Assembly (NCBI GenBank): GCA_900323505.1
Contig: OOIN01000008.1
Coordinates: 310,001 to 374,000 of the forward strand
Source of the DNA: Ustilago trichophora
Taxonomy: Eukaryota > Basidiomycota > Ustilaginomycetes > Ustilaginales > Ustilaginaceae
Direction of reading: 5' to 3'
DNA: 64,000 nucleotides
This document shows positions 1 to 11,700 of the stretch, piece after piece; position 1 is the first letter of the stretch, and every line of letters starts with the position of its first letter. The translations under genes and the position numbers were made by a program. Under the pieces are notes generated by a model that worked only from the letters and a program-made list of their open reading frames with translations, was not told where the DNA came from and made no database searches.

Positions 1-297
1 GCTCAGCGTCAACCGATCGCTCTTTAAAGCCTCTTGGCCGGTCGCGCTCACATTCCAGCGCTGCCAGGAAGCACGCCGTTTCGACGCGGAGACAGCGCGA
101 ACTAGTTTACCAGAAGGACAGAAGGGACTGGCTCGACCTGCGAGCGTCATTGTCGTGAGGTCCTGTCACCTCCACTTGTCACAAACCACATCGCAATAGC
201 GCAAAATGATACCCGGCTCGATTGATGAATTATATTGCCTCTTTGGCTCCTTTTGTGCGATGCAGCGAGCCACATCTGGTCTACATCAAAGTCAGTT

Positions 298-1145
298 CTA
301 AACCAGGTTGGCCAGGTTCTCAATACCCTGCTCTTCGAGACGCATGCCCTTCCACTCGTCCATGGGCTTTGCTCCTAGCACCTTGGTGTAGAATGCGATC
401 GAGGGACTGCATATTCGACAGAATAAGTCAAGTCAGCTACCGGCTCCTTTCTCAATAGGGCTCGAAAAAAGTGTGATACTTACGCGTTCCAAGTCAGCAC
501 AGACCAATCCATTCTGGCGCAGTCCTTCTGTTGAGCAACTTGGCCGAGAGCCTTGAAGAGGAGCTTTCCGACTCCCTTGTTGCGTAGTGATGGGATGACA
601 TAGAGATCTTCGAGGTAGAGCGAAGGCTTGGAGGTCCAGGTTGAGAATGAGTAAAAGTACTGTTAAGAGCCAAGCGGAGATGTGGGCGTTAGTGAATCTG
701 TAGGAAGTCCAATCGGGGGGGTCTTGCCGGTGAGAAGACTTACAAGTGCCATTCCGACAGGAGTGACGGTGGATTCTTGGTGCTGCTCAGCTATGAGGAC
801 TTCTGCGTAGCCTTTGTTGAAGACATTCTCCTCCAGCTGGGTCGTGACAAAGTGTAAGGTTGATGAAGAAAAGGTAAGCGTGGGCGGAGAGCAATGCTGA
901 CCAGCTTCGAAAGGTGGATACATACGGTCTCTACGGTGGCCTTGACAGCATCGGGCTCCTTCTCGTACTCTGCAAGCTGCTTGATCTGTATACACGACGA
1001 TCATCTTAGGGTCAGTAGAGTGCTCCGTCCTGGAAATGTGTGGGCATCCCGGTGTACCTACGAAATCGAGAATGGCAGGACAGTCGTCTTTGTTTCCCCT
1101 GCGAATGACGAATTGCTTGTCGGCGGAAGTGGCGAGTGCAGACAT
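298..1145 (-). CDS. GNAT family N-acetyltransferase (spermidine/diamine or thialysine acetyltransferase-like), five exons
   Basis: Acetyl-CoA-dependent N-acetyltransferase of the small SSAT-like group, probably acting on polyamines or a lysine analogue; the substrate is inferred from the family only. I assembled it by hand from five exons on the minus strand: 1145-1062, 985-926, 836-744, 659-484 and 406-298. All four introns have GT-AG ends and the frame closes exactly, giving 173 residues. The N-terminus contains FVIRRGNKDDCPAILDF joined to IKQLAEYEK, the usual SSAT opening. Exon 4 carries YLEDLYVIPSLRNKGVGK, the beta4 strand plus the acetyl-CoA-binding RxxGxG loop, and the end has PSIAFYTKVLGAKPMDEW, the family's C-terminal motif. 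At 173 residues it has the normal family length. It shares a roughly 360-bp divergent upstream region with the Med20 gene. It is the most intron-rich gene in the window. Confidence 0.85.
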
Positions 1146-1504
1146 CTTGAGCGGTTGGAGCAGCGTCTATCTGTCTACGTATGGGATCAGTGGTGGGGAA
1201 GAAGGAAGGAAGAAGGAAGCTATGCGCAGTGCGCAACTCGGAGCGAAAGGGTGCGAGGTGGAGGAGGAGTCATTTTTTGAGAAGAATGCCTCTTCCCCGC
1301 CTTTCGGCGTCCTTCTCGCCCACGTCAAGCCTTCTGGCCTCCGCGGAACTCGACGCTCTGACCACTTCGAAAAATCGGAACACGGAAAAAGACGCCATTA
1401 ATCGACTTTCGCACCGGCATTTCTGTGTCTTCCTCATCAACATCATATCCCCTAACCATCCGTCTGCAAAGACACTCTTGCGTGAAGCGAACGGCAGCAG
1501 CGAT
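1146..1504. promoter_or_regulatory. Divergent intergenic region between the GNAT gene and Med20
   Basis: About 360 bp between two divergent start codons. The plus-strand reading frame of the downstream gene stays open back to 1181, but the family start (MGVS) lies at 1505, so I treat this stretch as shared 5' leader and promoter. I see no clear TATA box or known operator. Confidence 0.5.
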
Positions 1505-3763
1505 ATGGGCGTCTCCAGTACGGCACGGCTGCCCTCCTTGGGAGCACAGTCTATCCCACCCCTCTTCAGCCATCTCCAGCATACGTCCAACGCCAAAGTT
1601 GTCGCACGTTGGAGCATCACCATCCGTTCGTTTCGTGCCGTACCCGTCCCTGCCAACGCCTGGCCCTCTCCTGACCAGTACGACTCGTCTTTCAACCCCC
1701 AAACTCCCTTCTCTGATTCAAGTTCCGAGGGAAATAGCGCGAATGCAGGATCTTCGTCGAGCTTCTCCAACGCAGTGGGATCCGCAGGTGGTACATCATC
1801 AGGGGCCGGAGGCTCAGGTTCGTCTTCATCGGGCGCACCACCTTTGACAAAGCCAAGGACCATGTGGCAGGTCTGGCTATCCGACCATCCAGGAGTGGTG
1901 TTCGTCATCGTGGAGGATACGGGGAGGTCATCACGCGCCAAAGTGTGGAGGGATTGGGAGGTGGCTACGAAGAAGTGGAAGAAGGAAAAGCGACGTGAGA
2001 TCGAGGCGAAAAGAAAGAGAGAAGACAAGGTGCAACAAGAGAAGGAGAAGACGCAAGTGCAGGTGAAGGACTTTGCAACAAGCAGCTCGGCGACTGGTGT
2101 GGAGCGTGGTAGTGTTGGAACTGACGACAAGCCCGCGGGCCAGACAGAAGGAGATGCAGCATCTGGCGATAAGGCAGAGCCTATGGACGTCGATGCAGCC
2201 ACATCAGGGAATGACTCTACTTCAGCACAAGCAGGACCCGTAGCAAGCTCGACATTGGCATCCATAGACGCGCCGACAGAAGAGCAGAAAGCAGAAGCGG
2301 CTCCCTCTGTCACAACCACAGCGCAGGAAGTCCAAGACATCGACGAAGAGCCAATCGAAGAAGCCGGTCCCAAACCCAAACTTCGCCTTCCCTCGCACAC
2401 CCGCTACACAGTCTCTGCTCTCACCTCGTCTATGTCTTCGATGTTGACCGGGCTCAACCTTCCGCCACCTCACGGTGCACCTGTCGGTACAGCCGGACCT
2501 GGTGCCTGGGTCCCACGCGGAGCAGCCGTATCCATCGAAGGCCTAGTCCTCGAAATCAACAGTCAAAGTCTCAACGTTCTCCCCGGCATCTCACCCGCCC
2601 TCGCCTCAGTCTCATCCACCGAAGACGCAGCCACATTCTCAACCAGCAACGGGAAAGGGACAAGCGGTGTCGGCGGATCGGCAGGAACGGTGGACTGGAG
2701 AGTTCGAGTAGGCAGCGTTATGGGCGGAGGTGGCCGCAGCGCAGGCGCGATTGTCGAAGCCGAGTTCTTACCCGTTTCTACACTCTTACCAACGTCAAAG
2801 TTTATGCATGACTTTTTGCATTCGTTGTTCCCGCCTGGTCTCGTACCGCTTCCTGCGCCTGCCACCAAGGTTGCTCCTGGAATGGCCAACTTGCGAAGTG
2901 GTGGTGTTACCGCAAGCGCAAGTGCAAATGGCACCCCTCGGATGGCGAACAATGCTCCCCTCACCGCTGTCAAGGGGAACGCTGCACCGACGGCAGGTTC
3001 GACGTTCAGCTACACAATCGGAGGAGCAGCAACCGCTCCGCCAAATCGAAACTTTAACATCCCCCTCGTGTCGGATCAATTGTGGGAGGAGGTTGTACCA
3101 CGATCGGGCGAAGGATGGAGGAGAAGGATTGTGAAAAGGTCGCTTCGGATGAAGGTTGCTTCGCGTGCTGTGCGGAGAGAGCGCCGGAAGGCCGCTTCGT
3201 CTGCTTTGGCTCAGAAGGCAGAGTCGAGCAAGGACCTAGCGAAGCCTGCAAATGGTGGTGGCGATGTTTTTGGATGGTACACGTTCGGCTCCGACGACGA
3301 GATTTCTGCCCCGATATCCACCCAACCCAACGGCGAATGGCAAGACGAAAACGACCAAGAAGATCTCTCGTCTTCCGACTCTGAATCCGAGCCTGCACTG
3401 GGCCCAACCACCACCTCCGCCACCGGTGGTCTTACAGGAACAGCAGTAACCATGCAACCCATCGACGACGATGACGACGATGATGATGACGATCGACCCC
3501 TCGGTGCGCCCATTTGGTCCAACGCCACCCCGTCACGCTCCCTGCCGAACTCTGCAAACTCCCTCAATGCCCCTGCTTCTGCTCCGGCAACAGAACAGAC
3601 GCTTAGAAAGGAGGAGAATTCCGTACAGCTCATTTTCCAGGGTCTCAGACCGGACGATGATGACGATGATCAAGTGGCCGAGGACGGTTGGACGGGTATC
3701 GAAAGGGGTAGAAGAATCGCTTTCCAATACGTGCAGATGTTGCGTGCAGAAGGGATCATCTAA
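1505..3763 (+). CDS. MED20: Mediator complex subunit 20 (Srb2/TRF-proximal type), strongly enlarged
   Basis: Head-module subunit of Mediator, which links activators to RNA polymerase II in the nucleus. The start at 1505 gives MGVSSTARLPS, matching the conserved MGV opening of Med20; an upstream in-frame ATG at 1181 lacks it. Conserved pieces are spread along 752 residues: MWQVWLSDHPGVVFVIVEDT (about 120-139), a strand pair near residue 396 (VDWRVRVGSV, then AIVEAEFLP) that fits the family's VGxVxMG...VEVEYGP block, FMHDFLHSLFPPG, and a final helix IAFQYVQMLRAEGII. Normal Med20 is about 200-250 residues. The excess consists of a Lys/Glu-rich helix (about 140-180), acidic Ser/Thr/Ala linkers and an aspartate run coded at 3463-3498. 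The call rests on motif order rather than overall similarity, so it is likely but not certain. Confidence 0.72.
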   Translation: MGVSSTARLPSLGAQSIPPLFSHLQHTSNAKVVARWSITIRSFRAVPVPANAWPSPDQYDSSFNPQTPFSDSSSEGNSANAGSSSSFSNAVGSAGGTSSGAGGSGSSSSGAPPLTKPRTMWQVWLSDHPGVVFVIVEDTGRSSRAKVWRDWEVATKKWKKEKRREIEAKRKREDKVQQEKEKTQVQVKDFATSSSATGVERGSVGTDDKPAGQTEGDAASGDKAEPMDVDAATSGNDSTSAQAGPVASSTLASIDAPTEEQKAEAAPSVTTTAQEVQDIDEEPIEEAGPKPKLRLPSHTRYTVSALTSSMSSMLTGLNLPPPHGAPVGTAGPGAWVPRGAAVSIEGLVLEINSQSLNVLPGISPALASVSSTEDAATFSTSNGKGTSGVGGSAGTVDWRVRVGSVMGGGGRSAGAIVEAEFLPVSTLLPTSKFMHDFLHSLFPPGLVPLPAPATKVAPGMANLRSGGVTASASANGTPRMANNAPLTAVKGNAAPTAGSTFSYTIGGAATAPPNRNFNIPLVSDQLWEEVVPRSGEGWRRRIVKRSLRMKVASRAVRRERRKAASSALAQKAESSKDLAKPANGGGDVFGWYTFGSDDEISAPISTQPNGEWQDENDQEDLSSSDSESEPALGPTTTSATGGLTGTAVTMQPIDDDDDDDDDDRPLGAPIWSNATPSRSLPNSANSLNAPASAPATEQTLRKEENSVQLIFQGLRPDDDDDDQVAEDGWTGIERGRRIAFQYVQMLRAEGII

Positions 3764-4307
3764 ATTTAGGCATGTGCCGCTCTAGTTCGATAGAAGACTG
3801 CTTGTCCTCTGTCGAGGGTGTCGAGCGTCTGTAGTAATCACATTGTGTCAATGTCCTAGTCAAGACGCGATATGCTTCGTGATGAACTTCGTGAAGGCAT
3901 TCCGCTCTGTGGCGTCATTGCTTCTGGAACGCTTTTGCTCCGTTGCTTTTAAGCCACGCATGGACTCCCGCCTGCTAGCAGACTCTATCGGCCAAATGGC
4001 ATGCTGTCAATCGAAGAAGTCGTACAAAGACTTGACATCGATGATTTTTCTGTCGTAACGTGTCTTCCGACTGCGATCTTACAAATTCACGCCGAAAAAT
4101 GGTCGTGATTCTGGAAGACTGCAGAAATGTGCGTGGCATCTTGCTTCTGCTGTCCGTGCATCGTTGTGAAAAATACGCGTTGCGTGGAAGGCTGAGAAGC
4201 CTCACTTGCCACTTTCACTTTCAATCTTTAAACCCTTCCCTTCACCTCTCACCACACATACATCAACCACAACCCCCACACGCATCCTCTCTTTGGACTC
4301 AACAATC
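3764..4307. other. Intergenic region between Med20 and Get4
   Basis: About 540 bp separating two plus-strand genes; it should hold the Med20 3' UTR and the Get4 promoter. The last 100 bp before the Get4 ATG are C/A/T-rich (CACCACA-type), typical of leaders in this window. I see no gene in it. Confidence 0.5.
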
Positions 4308-5510
4308 ATGAGTTCAGGCTATGAGCTTCACCAGAAGCTTCGAACCAAAACCGTGCGACAAGTCAAGAAGAAACAGTACAATGAAGCCATTTCGACGCTC
4401 CATTCCGGCTCTCTGGATCTTCTCTCTCAATCCGAGCAAGGTTCCGCCTGTGATCTTGCCCTGTACATGATTGACGTCTACGCCATCTCCAACGTCGCTG
4501 TCGATTCTGAGTCGCGCGATCGGATTACCGACATTCTCGACAAGGCTGCACCGGACTTTTGGCGTAAAAAAGTCATCGATGCTGCCGTGAAATGGTCCGT
4601 CAAGGCTACGGGTGCTTCTACGGGCGATCCGCTTTTGAGGCTGTGGATCGGAAAGATGTATGCCAAGCAGGGCGATTTTGAACATGCAGAGCCACATTTC
4701 TTGGCAGCTTGCGTGGTGACGGAGCAGACGTATGCTGTGGAGAGTGCGCCAAAGGCGTATGCGAATGCCATGGTTGAGTGGTTGGCCAAGTTTGCCCAAA
4801 AGGCGGCGGAGCAGGAGGGAGAGACGAGGAACGCGGATGCGATTCAGAGGATTGAGGCGGGAAGATTCGCTCTGAGGGCAACGATTCCTCTGCTTGCAAA
4901 CCATGCCGTCAACCAGGCAATCACATTCCAAGAAACCTATCTGACCCAAGTTACCAAGTCCCAAAAGAGCCTCCTTCTGCCCGTTACACCCAACCCTCGC
5001 CCTTACGTCCCACCCGGATCTCCCACTCCTTCCACCACCACCACCACCACCACCACCAACAATTCAAATCTGCAGCTCTACCTGACCGCAAATCCCGATC
5101 TCAACTTTAGTCAAATGGCCGTTGCGCTCGTTTTTGAGTCGAACAAACTTGGCGCCACTTCACGAACACCAGACTGGCTGCGTAACGCATGGATCAACCT
5201 TGTACGTCAGTACGAACGCGAAGCCCCCGCCTTGATGCATGAGGAAGGGGTTAGGGCAGCCATCCCGCAGATTGGTGCCGAATGGTTTGGTCTGCAACAG
5301 CCTAGGAATCAGGGTAATATGTTGAGTGATATGATGGCGAGCTTGTTCGGTGGAAGTGGTGGAGCTGGAAGTGAACAAGGGCAGGGAAAACAGCAGCAGC
5401 AGATTAAGGCTGGAGCACCACCGAGACCGATGGCTTCGACAACGACTGCGACTGCAGCGACCCAATCCAGTACCGCTGCTGATGATTTGGTCGATGACGA
5501 AATGGATTAG
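4308..5510 (+). CDS. GET4: Get4, Golgi-to-ER traffic protein 4 (tail-anchored protein targeting)
   Basis: Cytosolic alpha-solenoid protein that, with Get5, hands tail-anchored membrane proteins from Sgt2 to Get3. The start at 4308 (MSSGYELHQKLRTKTVRQVK) leaves the typical N-terminus; the frame is open 34 codons further up but that part is low-complexity leader. Recognisable blocks are YNEAISTLHSGSLDLLSQ, GSACDLALYMIDVY, GDPLLRLWIGKMYAKQGDF and AEPHFLAAC, all in family order in the first 170 residues. Length is 400 residues against about 310-330 in yeast and human. The surplus is a threonine run (residues about 242-249, coded by CCACCA repeats) and a Met/Gly/Gln-rich tail after residue 335. 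There are no introns. Confidence 0.88.
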   Translation: MSSGYELHQKLRTKTVRQVKKKQYNEAISTLHSGSLDLLSQSEQGSACDLALYMIDVYAISNVAVDSESRDRITDILDKAAPDFWRKKVIDAAVKWSVKATGASTGDPLLRLWIGKMYAKQGDFEHAEPHFLAACVVTEQTYAVESAPKAYANAMVEWLAKFAQKAAEQEGETRNADAIQRIEAGRFALRATIPLLANHAVNQAITFQETYLTQVTKSQKSLLLPVTPNPRPYVPPGSPTPSTTTTTTTTNNSNLQLYLTANPDLNFSQMAVALVFESNKLGATSRTPDWLRNAWINLVRQYEREAPALMHEEGVRAAIPQIGAEWFGLQQPRNQGNMLSDMMASLFGGSGGAGSEQGQGKQQQQIKAGAPPRPMASTTTATAATQSSTAADDLVDDEMD

Positions 5511-5751
5511 ACCATTGCAATTGTAAACCATAGTCACTGCACTTGATTCGGCTTGTTCAATTCCCATCTTTCATTTGCGTGTGCACATGGGTCCTTGTCA
5601 TCCCTTCCCATCCTTGACACTTGCCTGAAGGAAGCTTAAGCTCGCTGAGAAGCACATTCGAAAGTTGACATCGCCATCACAGATCAAGAGAAACAAAATC
5701 GTCTACATTATCACAGGTCACAAAACCACCACATGGAAAAACTCTTGTCGA

Positions 5752-8700
5752 TCAAGCGAAAGCATCCTGCCAATCAGCCACATCTCCCTTATCCGTCGAA
5801 TCATCCGCGTTTGTGAAAGTCAAAAAGTTCTGAGGTCTATGAATCTCATCCCAAAACGCGGCTGGTCTATCCAACACAACCTTGTACTTGATCCCACTCG
5901 TCCATTGCGCCGAGAGACTCAAGCCGTAGTTCCAAGCACCTTCGCTCGGTGTCAACGTCGTACCCAAAATTCGATCGCTCAGCAAAAGCTGCACTCGATC
6001 CATCATCGTCCCCGCGTTGAAGCCTCCTCCACCGCCGGCGATCTCAGTATCGGTCGCTTTGCGACCCCATTCAAACCCGGCAACCGTCAAGTTGTAGGCC
6101 GAGAGTGACACGGAACCGGGAGTGAATGCGGCAGTGATGCAGATGGTCGAGGCTCCCCATTCGGTGTGTGCCGCCATGGTACGTGCGTGCTGCGCGACAT
6201 CTTGGGGCGGAAGGTGCGGTAGGTCGATGGAGGAGGTTTTGATCCAGCCGAGGGGTTCCAAGTCTTTGAGGATGAAATCGTGCTGAGGCAGCTCATCAGG
6301 CAGTTCAACTCGGTGGTTAGAACCCCGTTGAGGTACCCAAACAATGACCTTGATCTCCTTGATGCTAGGTGCGTCCGGAGGAGAAACACCGTACATGTAT
6401 CCAGCAACTTGGGTGCGAAGATCAGCATTGCCGATAAAAGTCTTGAGAATGTTCTTCGGCATGACGTAGGTAAGCGAACCAACGTCATCTTTGATATCGT
6501 CATTCGAAACGTAGAGATGCTGACATCGGAGCGGCAAGTTGGTCGCGGAAAGCGCTCGAACGCGCCAGTCGGATTTGGAGCTAAACACCTTGTTCTCGTA
6601 CTGCGTCGTGGTGACGGTCTGAATCTCTTCTCCGTGCACGTTGACGGTGCGCGTCTGCGTAGCCGTCACCTGCTGTGCCGCCTCGGCCGTCTTTTCCAAC
6701 TCGGCCATCTGCTGACGCTGCACCGAAGGAGCCTGGATCGTCATACCCAGGATGATATCTCGGATCTCGGACGAAGTCAATGAGTTGACGTTGACATTGT
6801 TGCGCTTACCAAAGTCGGCCAAGATCAGATCACGAAGTTGGATCTCGACCTTGATCCACTCCTCATCGGTCAACGTCGGCCAGAGATGGTGTGGTTCAGT
6901 GACAACACCAGGATGCGGGCGCAGGATGATCTTGGCCTTCTCCTGGTTGACGTGCAGCGATCGCAGCAGCAAGATCAGTCGAGAGAAAGCGGTGAAACTG
7001 CTGACGTTGGACATCCAGTTGTCGTACGAAGAGTAGAGCACCATCTGCGGTTGGGTCGCTTTGAGCACCAGATCTCCGATCGCCTCGAGCTTGAGGAAGG
7101 ACTGGAAGGGTAATTGCAACTCTGAACCAACGATCGACAAGTTGGGGAAGTCGAGCGAGTGCGTTTCAAGAGGATCGAGCATACCTTTGCGCGACACAAT
7201 GATACGCTTCGGCTGCTCTTCGACGGGCAAACTTCGCACCAACGCAATCGTCTCTTCGGCCGTCTTCCACTTGGCCAGCTGACCCAGACGCTTTTGACCC
7301 GCCCAGACCGACGTGTGGATGATCTTGAGGAACAACTGACCCGTTCTGGGGTTCAAGATGATGATGGCACCGTTGATGGGCTTAGTCACCAAGTTACCTT
7401 CGAATGTCCGGTGGATGGTGACTCGGTACACATTAGTGTCGTCGACAAACCAGATGATCTGGTTGCTGAAAAGCTCAGCATAATTGTTCGAGTTGAGGTA
7501 GGGCTCCGTCGGCTCCGAACTGTAGAGCTGCAAGCTCTTACGCACACGCTCGCGCAACACGTAGAGCGCCGGATTGGCCTTCATGATCTTGGCCATGGCC
7601 TGCTGGATGAGCGGCTTGCTGCCTGGGAACCAGATACCGTACGCCGAGTGGATGTTGTACGCCAGGTCGATACCCACCAGCGCACCTGTAGCGGACGGAT
7701 AGATCGACGTGTTGTCACTGGTGTAGTCAAGGAACTTGGCTCGACAGTAACGCTCGATATCGTGCGAGTCGTAATCACCCCATCGCAGCTGCACATCGAC
7801 CCACCACTTGTTGCCGCTCGATCCATCCATCACATCCCGCGAGTCCGTCAACAGCGACGGTCGCGACATGGGCCACTTGTAACTGGCAAACAGCAAGATA
7901 TCCGAACTCGACGCCGTCAGCCTGTACGACTTTCGCGGGTGAATCGTCTCCTTCTGCACCGTCTCGATGGACAAGGCTTCCAACTCTTGATCAAAGACCT
8001 GGCACAAATCCATCACCACCGACTCGTGGATCTTCTGCCACAAATGCGCACGGAAGAGCTGGATGTACGAGATCTTGAGCGAAGGCATCTTACCAGACAT
8101 GAGCACACCACACAGGTCGAGCTGCACCTGGAAACCGATGTAGACGCTGCTGCGGTTGAGCGTCGGCGACCACCATAGCGTGAATCGACGGTTGGGGATC
8201 TGAGAGAGACCGGATCGCTGCGCGTTGGTGAGACGCTTCTGCTGCATGCTCTCTTCGAACGAAGACGACTTCTCCCAGAAGAGACCCTCCCAAGTCGGGT
8301 GACCCGTGGCGGCAAAGAGCGAGTGCTCGAGGATGGTCTCGACACCTCCGAGCGCCGCGATCGTGTCGGTACGCAGCTGGTTGAGGTTGTGCAGCTTACC
8401 GTCGTGACGCTGGTTGGTCCATGCGAAGGGTTGCGCCTTGGCGATCTGATACTTTTTGAACTCTTGACGGACACGCCAAAGCTTGTCGTAGGACAGAATC
8501 GTGCGATCCTTCTGGAACAGCGTCGCGATACGGGGCAGACCACGGTGGAACGAGTCTTCCAGATCCTCGGGCGTCAAGCGCCTATTCTGCTCGTTGGCCT
8601 CCTTTCGCTTCTGCGCGTACTCTTGCCAGACACGTGCCGAGTCCTCAAACTCAGAGGCCCACGGAGTGATGTATCGGTAAAGAGCTGGAAGAAGCTGGTC

Positions 8701-11700
8701 CTCTTGGTTGGACAGACCAGCGCGGAAATGAGTGATACCCGTAGTCGTCTGACGCGAGTACTTGAGATCCGAAGCCGGAATGAGCACGTGTCCCATCGAG
8801 AGCATGCCCAGACCACCGAGCTCCTTGGGTGACGCAAGAATGTGGATGGGCCAACGCGAAGGCATCTTACTGTTGACACCCGACTTGATACGGTTGATGA
8901 CCTTGTTCTCGCTACGAACGAGCAAGTCGAGCATCTCTTCCGTATTGACAACAGCTTCACGGTAATATGTCATCAAGGCGATCAAGCACGTGTTCCACTT
9001 GTTGGCGATCTTGCTGAAAGGCGCGGCACCGGCGGACATGAGCAGCGCGCGGACACGGTTGCTAAAGTTGGCAATACCTTCCTCCGATACACGCAGGAAA
9101 GCCGTCGAAGTGCGCTCACCAGAGCTTGCCTGGATGAGCGGCCACACACCATCGCGCGCAACGTCGACGTCTTCCTGTCGAATCTTGGGCAGAATGCGCA
9201 CTTCGAAGCCTAGCATCGAGAAGAGCAAGTTCGGGTTGTCCTTGCTGTAGACTGAGCAGAAAGTGTCTTCCCACTCGATGGTAGTGAGCGAGCGGGGCAA
9301 GCTGTTCTTGACGGTCCAGAAGACGGCACGCCCGAGGTTGACGTCGTGCTTGACGAGTCGCATGCGCGCATCGCGAGGCCAGCACTTCCGATTGTTGTAA
9401 CCGATCACGTTGCTGTTGTTTGGATCTGGGTTGGCAGTGAGGTAGCGCTGCACCAGGTCGCGTGCTTCCTCGGCACTGAACCGGTAGAGAATGTGGATGC
9501 GATCGATGTAGCGCGTGTAGAGGCGAACAGGATGGCGCGTCTCGGTGGCGGTGTTTTGGAACTGGAAAAGACCGTTGGGCATGTTGGGCGGGCCTGCCAT
9601 CTCGTTGGCACGCTGAAGACCGAGGATGAGCAAGTCGAGCACCAAACCGTAGTACTGGAAGACGAAGGCGCTGAACTGCAATCCGCGAATGAGACCGTAC
9701 GAGTTGACGTGCGACATGTCCTTGAACACGATCGAGATGTTGTTCTTGGCGGTAATGTAGTCGGCCAAATTGTGGTCCATGATGAGTCGGAGAAGGCGGT
9801 TCAGCAGTGTGAGGTCGATCTTCTCAAACACCTTGCTTAGCGTCGTCTCCATGAGCACGTTGCATTGCCCCTCGGATGTGTCCCAGATCTCGTGGGCGTT
9901 GTTGATGCCATTGCACCACTTGTACACAAGTAGTGGCGCAGGCTCCGAGTCGCTGGGCTTGATCCAAGCCGGGAAGAGCTGTCTCTTGTCAGCCTCGTAC
10001 GAGAGGTACTGGCTGAGGTAGGCGTCGGTGATCTTCTCGATCGGTTCAATGTCGTAGGTGGGCGTCAACTTGTTGAAGGTGTCAAAGAACTCGAATCCTG
10101 CCTCCTTGAAAGCACGTTGTGTCAACATCAAGCGTTTGATGCGCGCCAGAGTCTCGTGTGGGTTATCGAAGGCCTGCTCGATCAGTGCGAGCTCCTCTCG
10201 CTGGCTCTGGTTGAGACGACCCTTGACCGAGTAGGCCTCCTTGAGCGAGTCGAGCGCCAGCACCAGATGCTTGACGTCGTGCTTGTTATTGAGACTTGGG
10301 AAGGGGATGGGGCTGAAGCGACGTGCCTCGAGCCACTGCACTGTAGCTGTGAAAGCGGCGACACCGACCTCGGAAGTGATGTAGGGACCACTCTTGAGGT
10401 AGTCGGCCTGACGCTCTTGCTCGGCTCGCAGGAAGAGTCGGGTCAATCGGCCCTGATTCTTGCGCACGGCTGTCTTGTCGACCGTGGCTCCACGGGCAAT
10501 ACGAGCACGCTGCTGGTGTGCGACCGAGGTCCACCAGTCGAACTTCTGCTTGACGTACCGCAAGATGAGATTTTCGATGGGAGCTGGCAGATTGGGGCTC
10601 CATGGGGTATTGCTGCGGCATGCACGCCAAGCCTCTTGAAGATGGCTCATGATGGTCTTGATCTTGTTCTGTCGCATTCCCTCGGGCATGGCATCGAGGA
10701 TATCGTGCATGACGGCGGCACGAAGTTCGAGGTCCATAGCCGATTCGACACGCTGCTTGGTGATCGACTGTGCGCCACTGCGACCAGCTCGTCCCTCGAA
10801 CTGACGCGCTAGCAAGTTGCCGAGCCATCGTTCGAGAAGAGGGACGATGCCACGCAAGAAAAAGATCCACACACGCCAGGAAGGCGCCCAGAAACCGACA
10901 CCTGGACCCTTGCCGACACCTGCTGCGTTGAAGCGGTAGTAGATGACGTGCTTGAGATCCTTGCAGGCACGGATCTGACGCATCGAGCGGTACTTGTATC
11001 GGTAGATACCGGAGAGCGTGGCGACGTGATTGAAGAGGTACTGCAGGCCGTCGGCAAGCTGAAAGGCATCGATCGAGCCGAGACGGAACTGGACGTGTGC
11101 ATCGACCACGAGCTTCATGACACGACTCAGCTCTCGCACCAGATGGAAGGCGTTACCAAAGCGACTCTTCTTGCGCTCCTTGGTGGTGAGCGTCTTGGTG
11201 GGCTTGAGGTTCATGTTGTAGTCGAGGTGGAGGTAAGAAGCACCCTTTCGATGGATGAGGAGGTTCATCATGTTGAAAGACTGCTTGGCCACCTGGAGAC
11301 CTGCCTCGAGCCAGTCGATCGAGGTGTTTTGGAAGAATTTGGTGTTGTTGAGCTCGCGCAGCAAGTTGGTACGCTTGTGAACCTTTTGCTTGGTGGTGTG
11401 CAGACTGTTGTAGACGTAATTCTTGAGCAGCTTCTGGTAACTGACACGCACTTTGACCGGCTGATTTGGTGGGCAGTGCTCCAGGTACCACGGCTGGATG
11501 AGGGGCACATCGACTGCACGACGTGTGCGGCCGCTACGAAGCGAATATGGCTTAGGTGCCCACCAGAGAGCGATGGCATCCGCGGTCAGGTCGTTCTCAA
11601 GCGGAACGTCCTCAAGGAAGGGCTCGATCTCTTCTGGCAAGGAGAAGGCCACCTCGTCTGGCAACTCGTCGTCACCCTCGACATCTGGGCCAAAGACTTC

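Noticed and set aside
1..297. Possible gene end at the left edge
   Set aside because: Short frames only, no recognisable protein; it is downstream of the GNAT stop and I cannot say more.
1270..2400. 376-codon minus-strand open frame
   Set aside because: It overlaps the Med20 coding region in antisense, is Ser/Ala/Phe-rich and has no motif.
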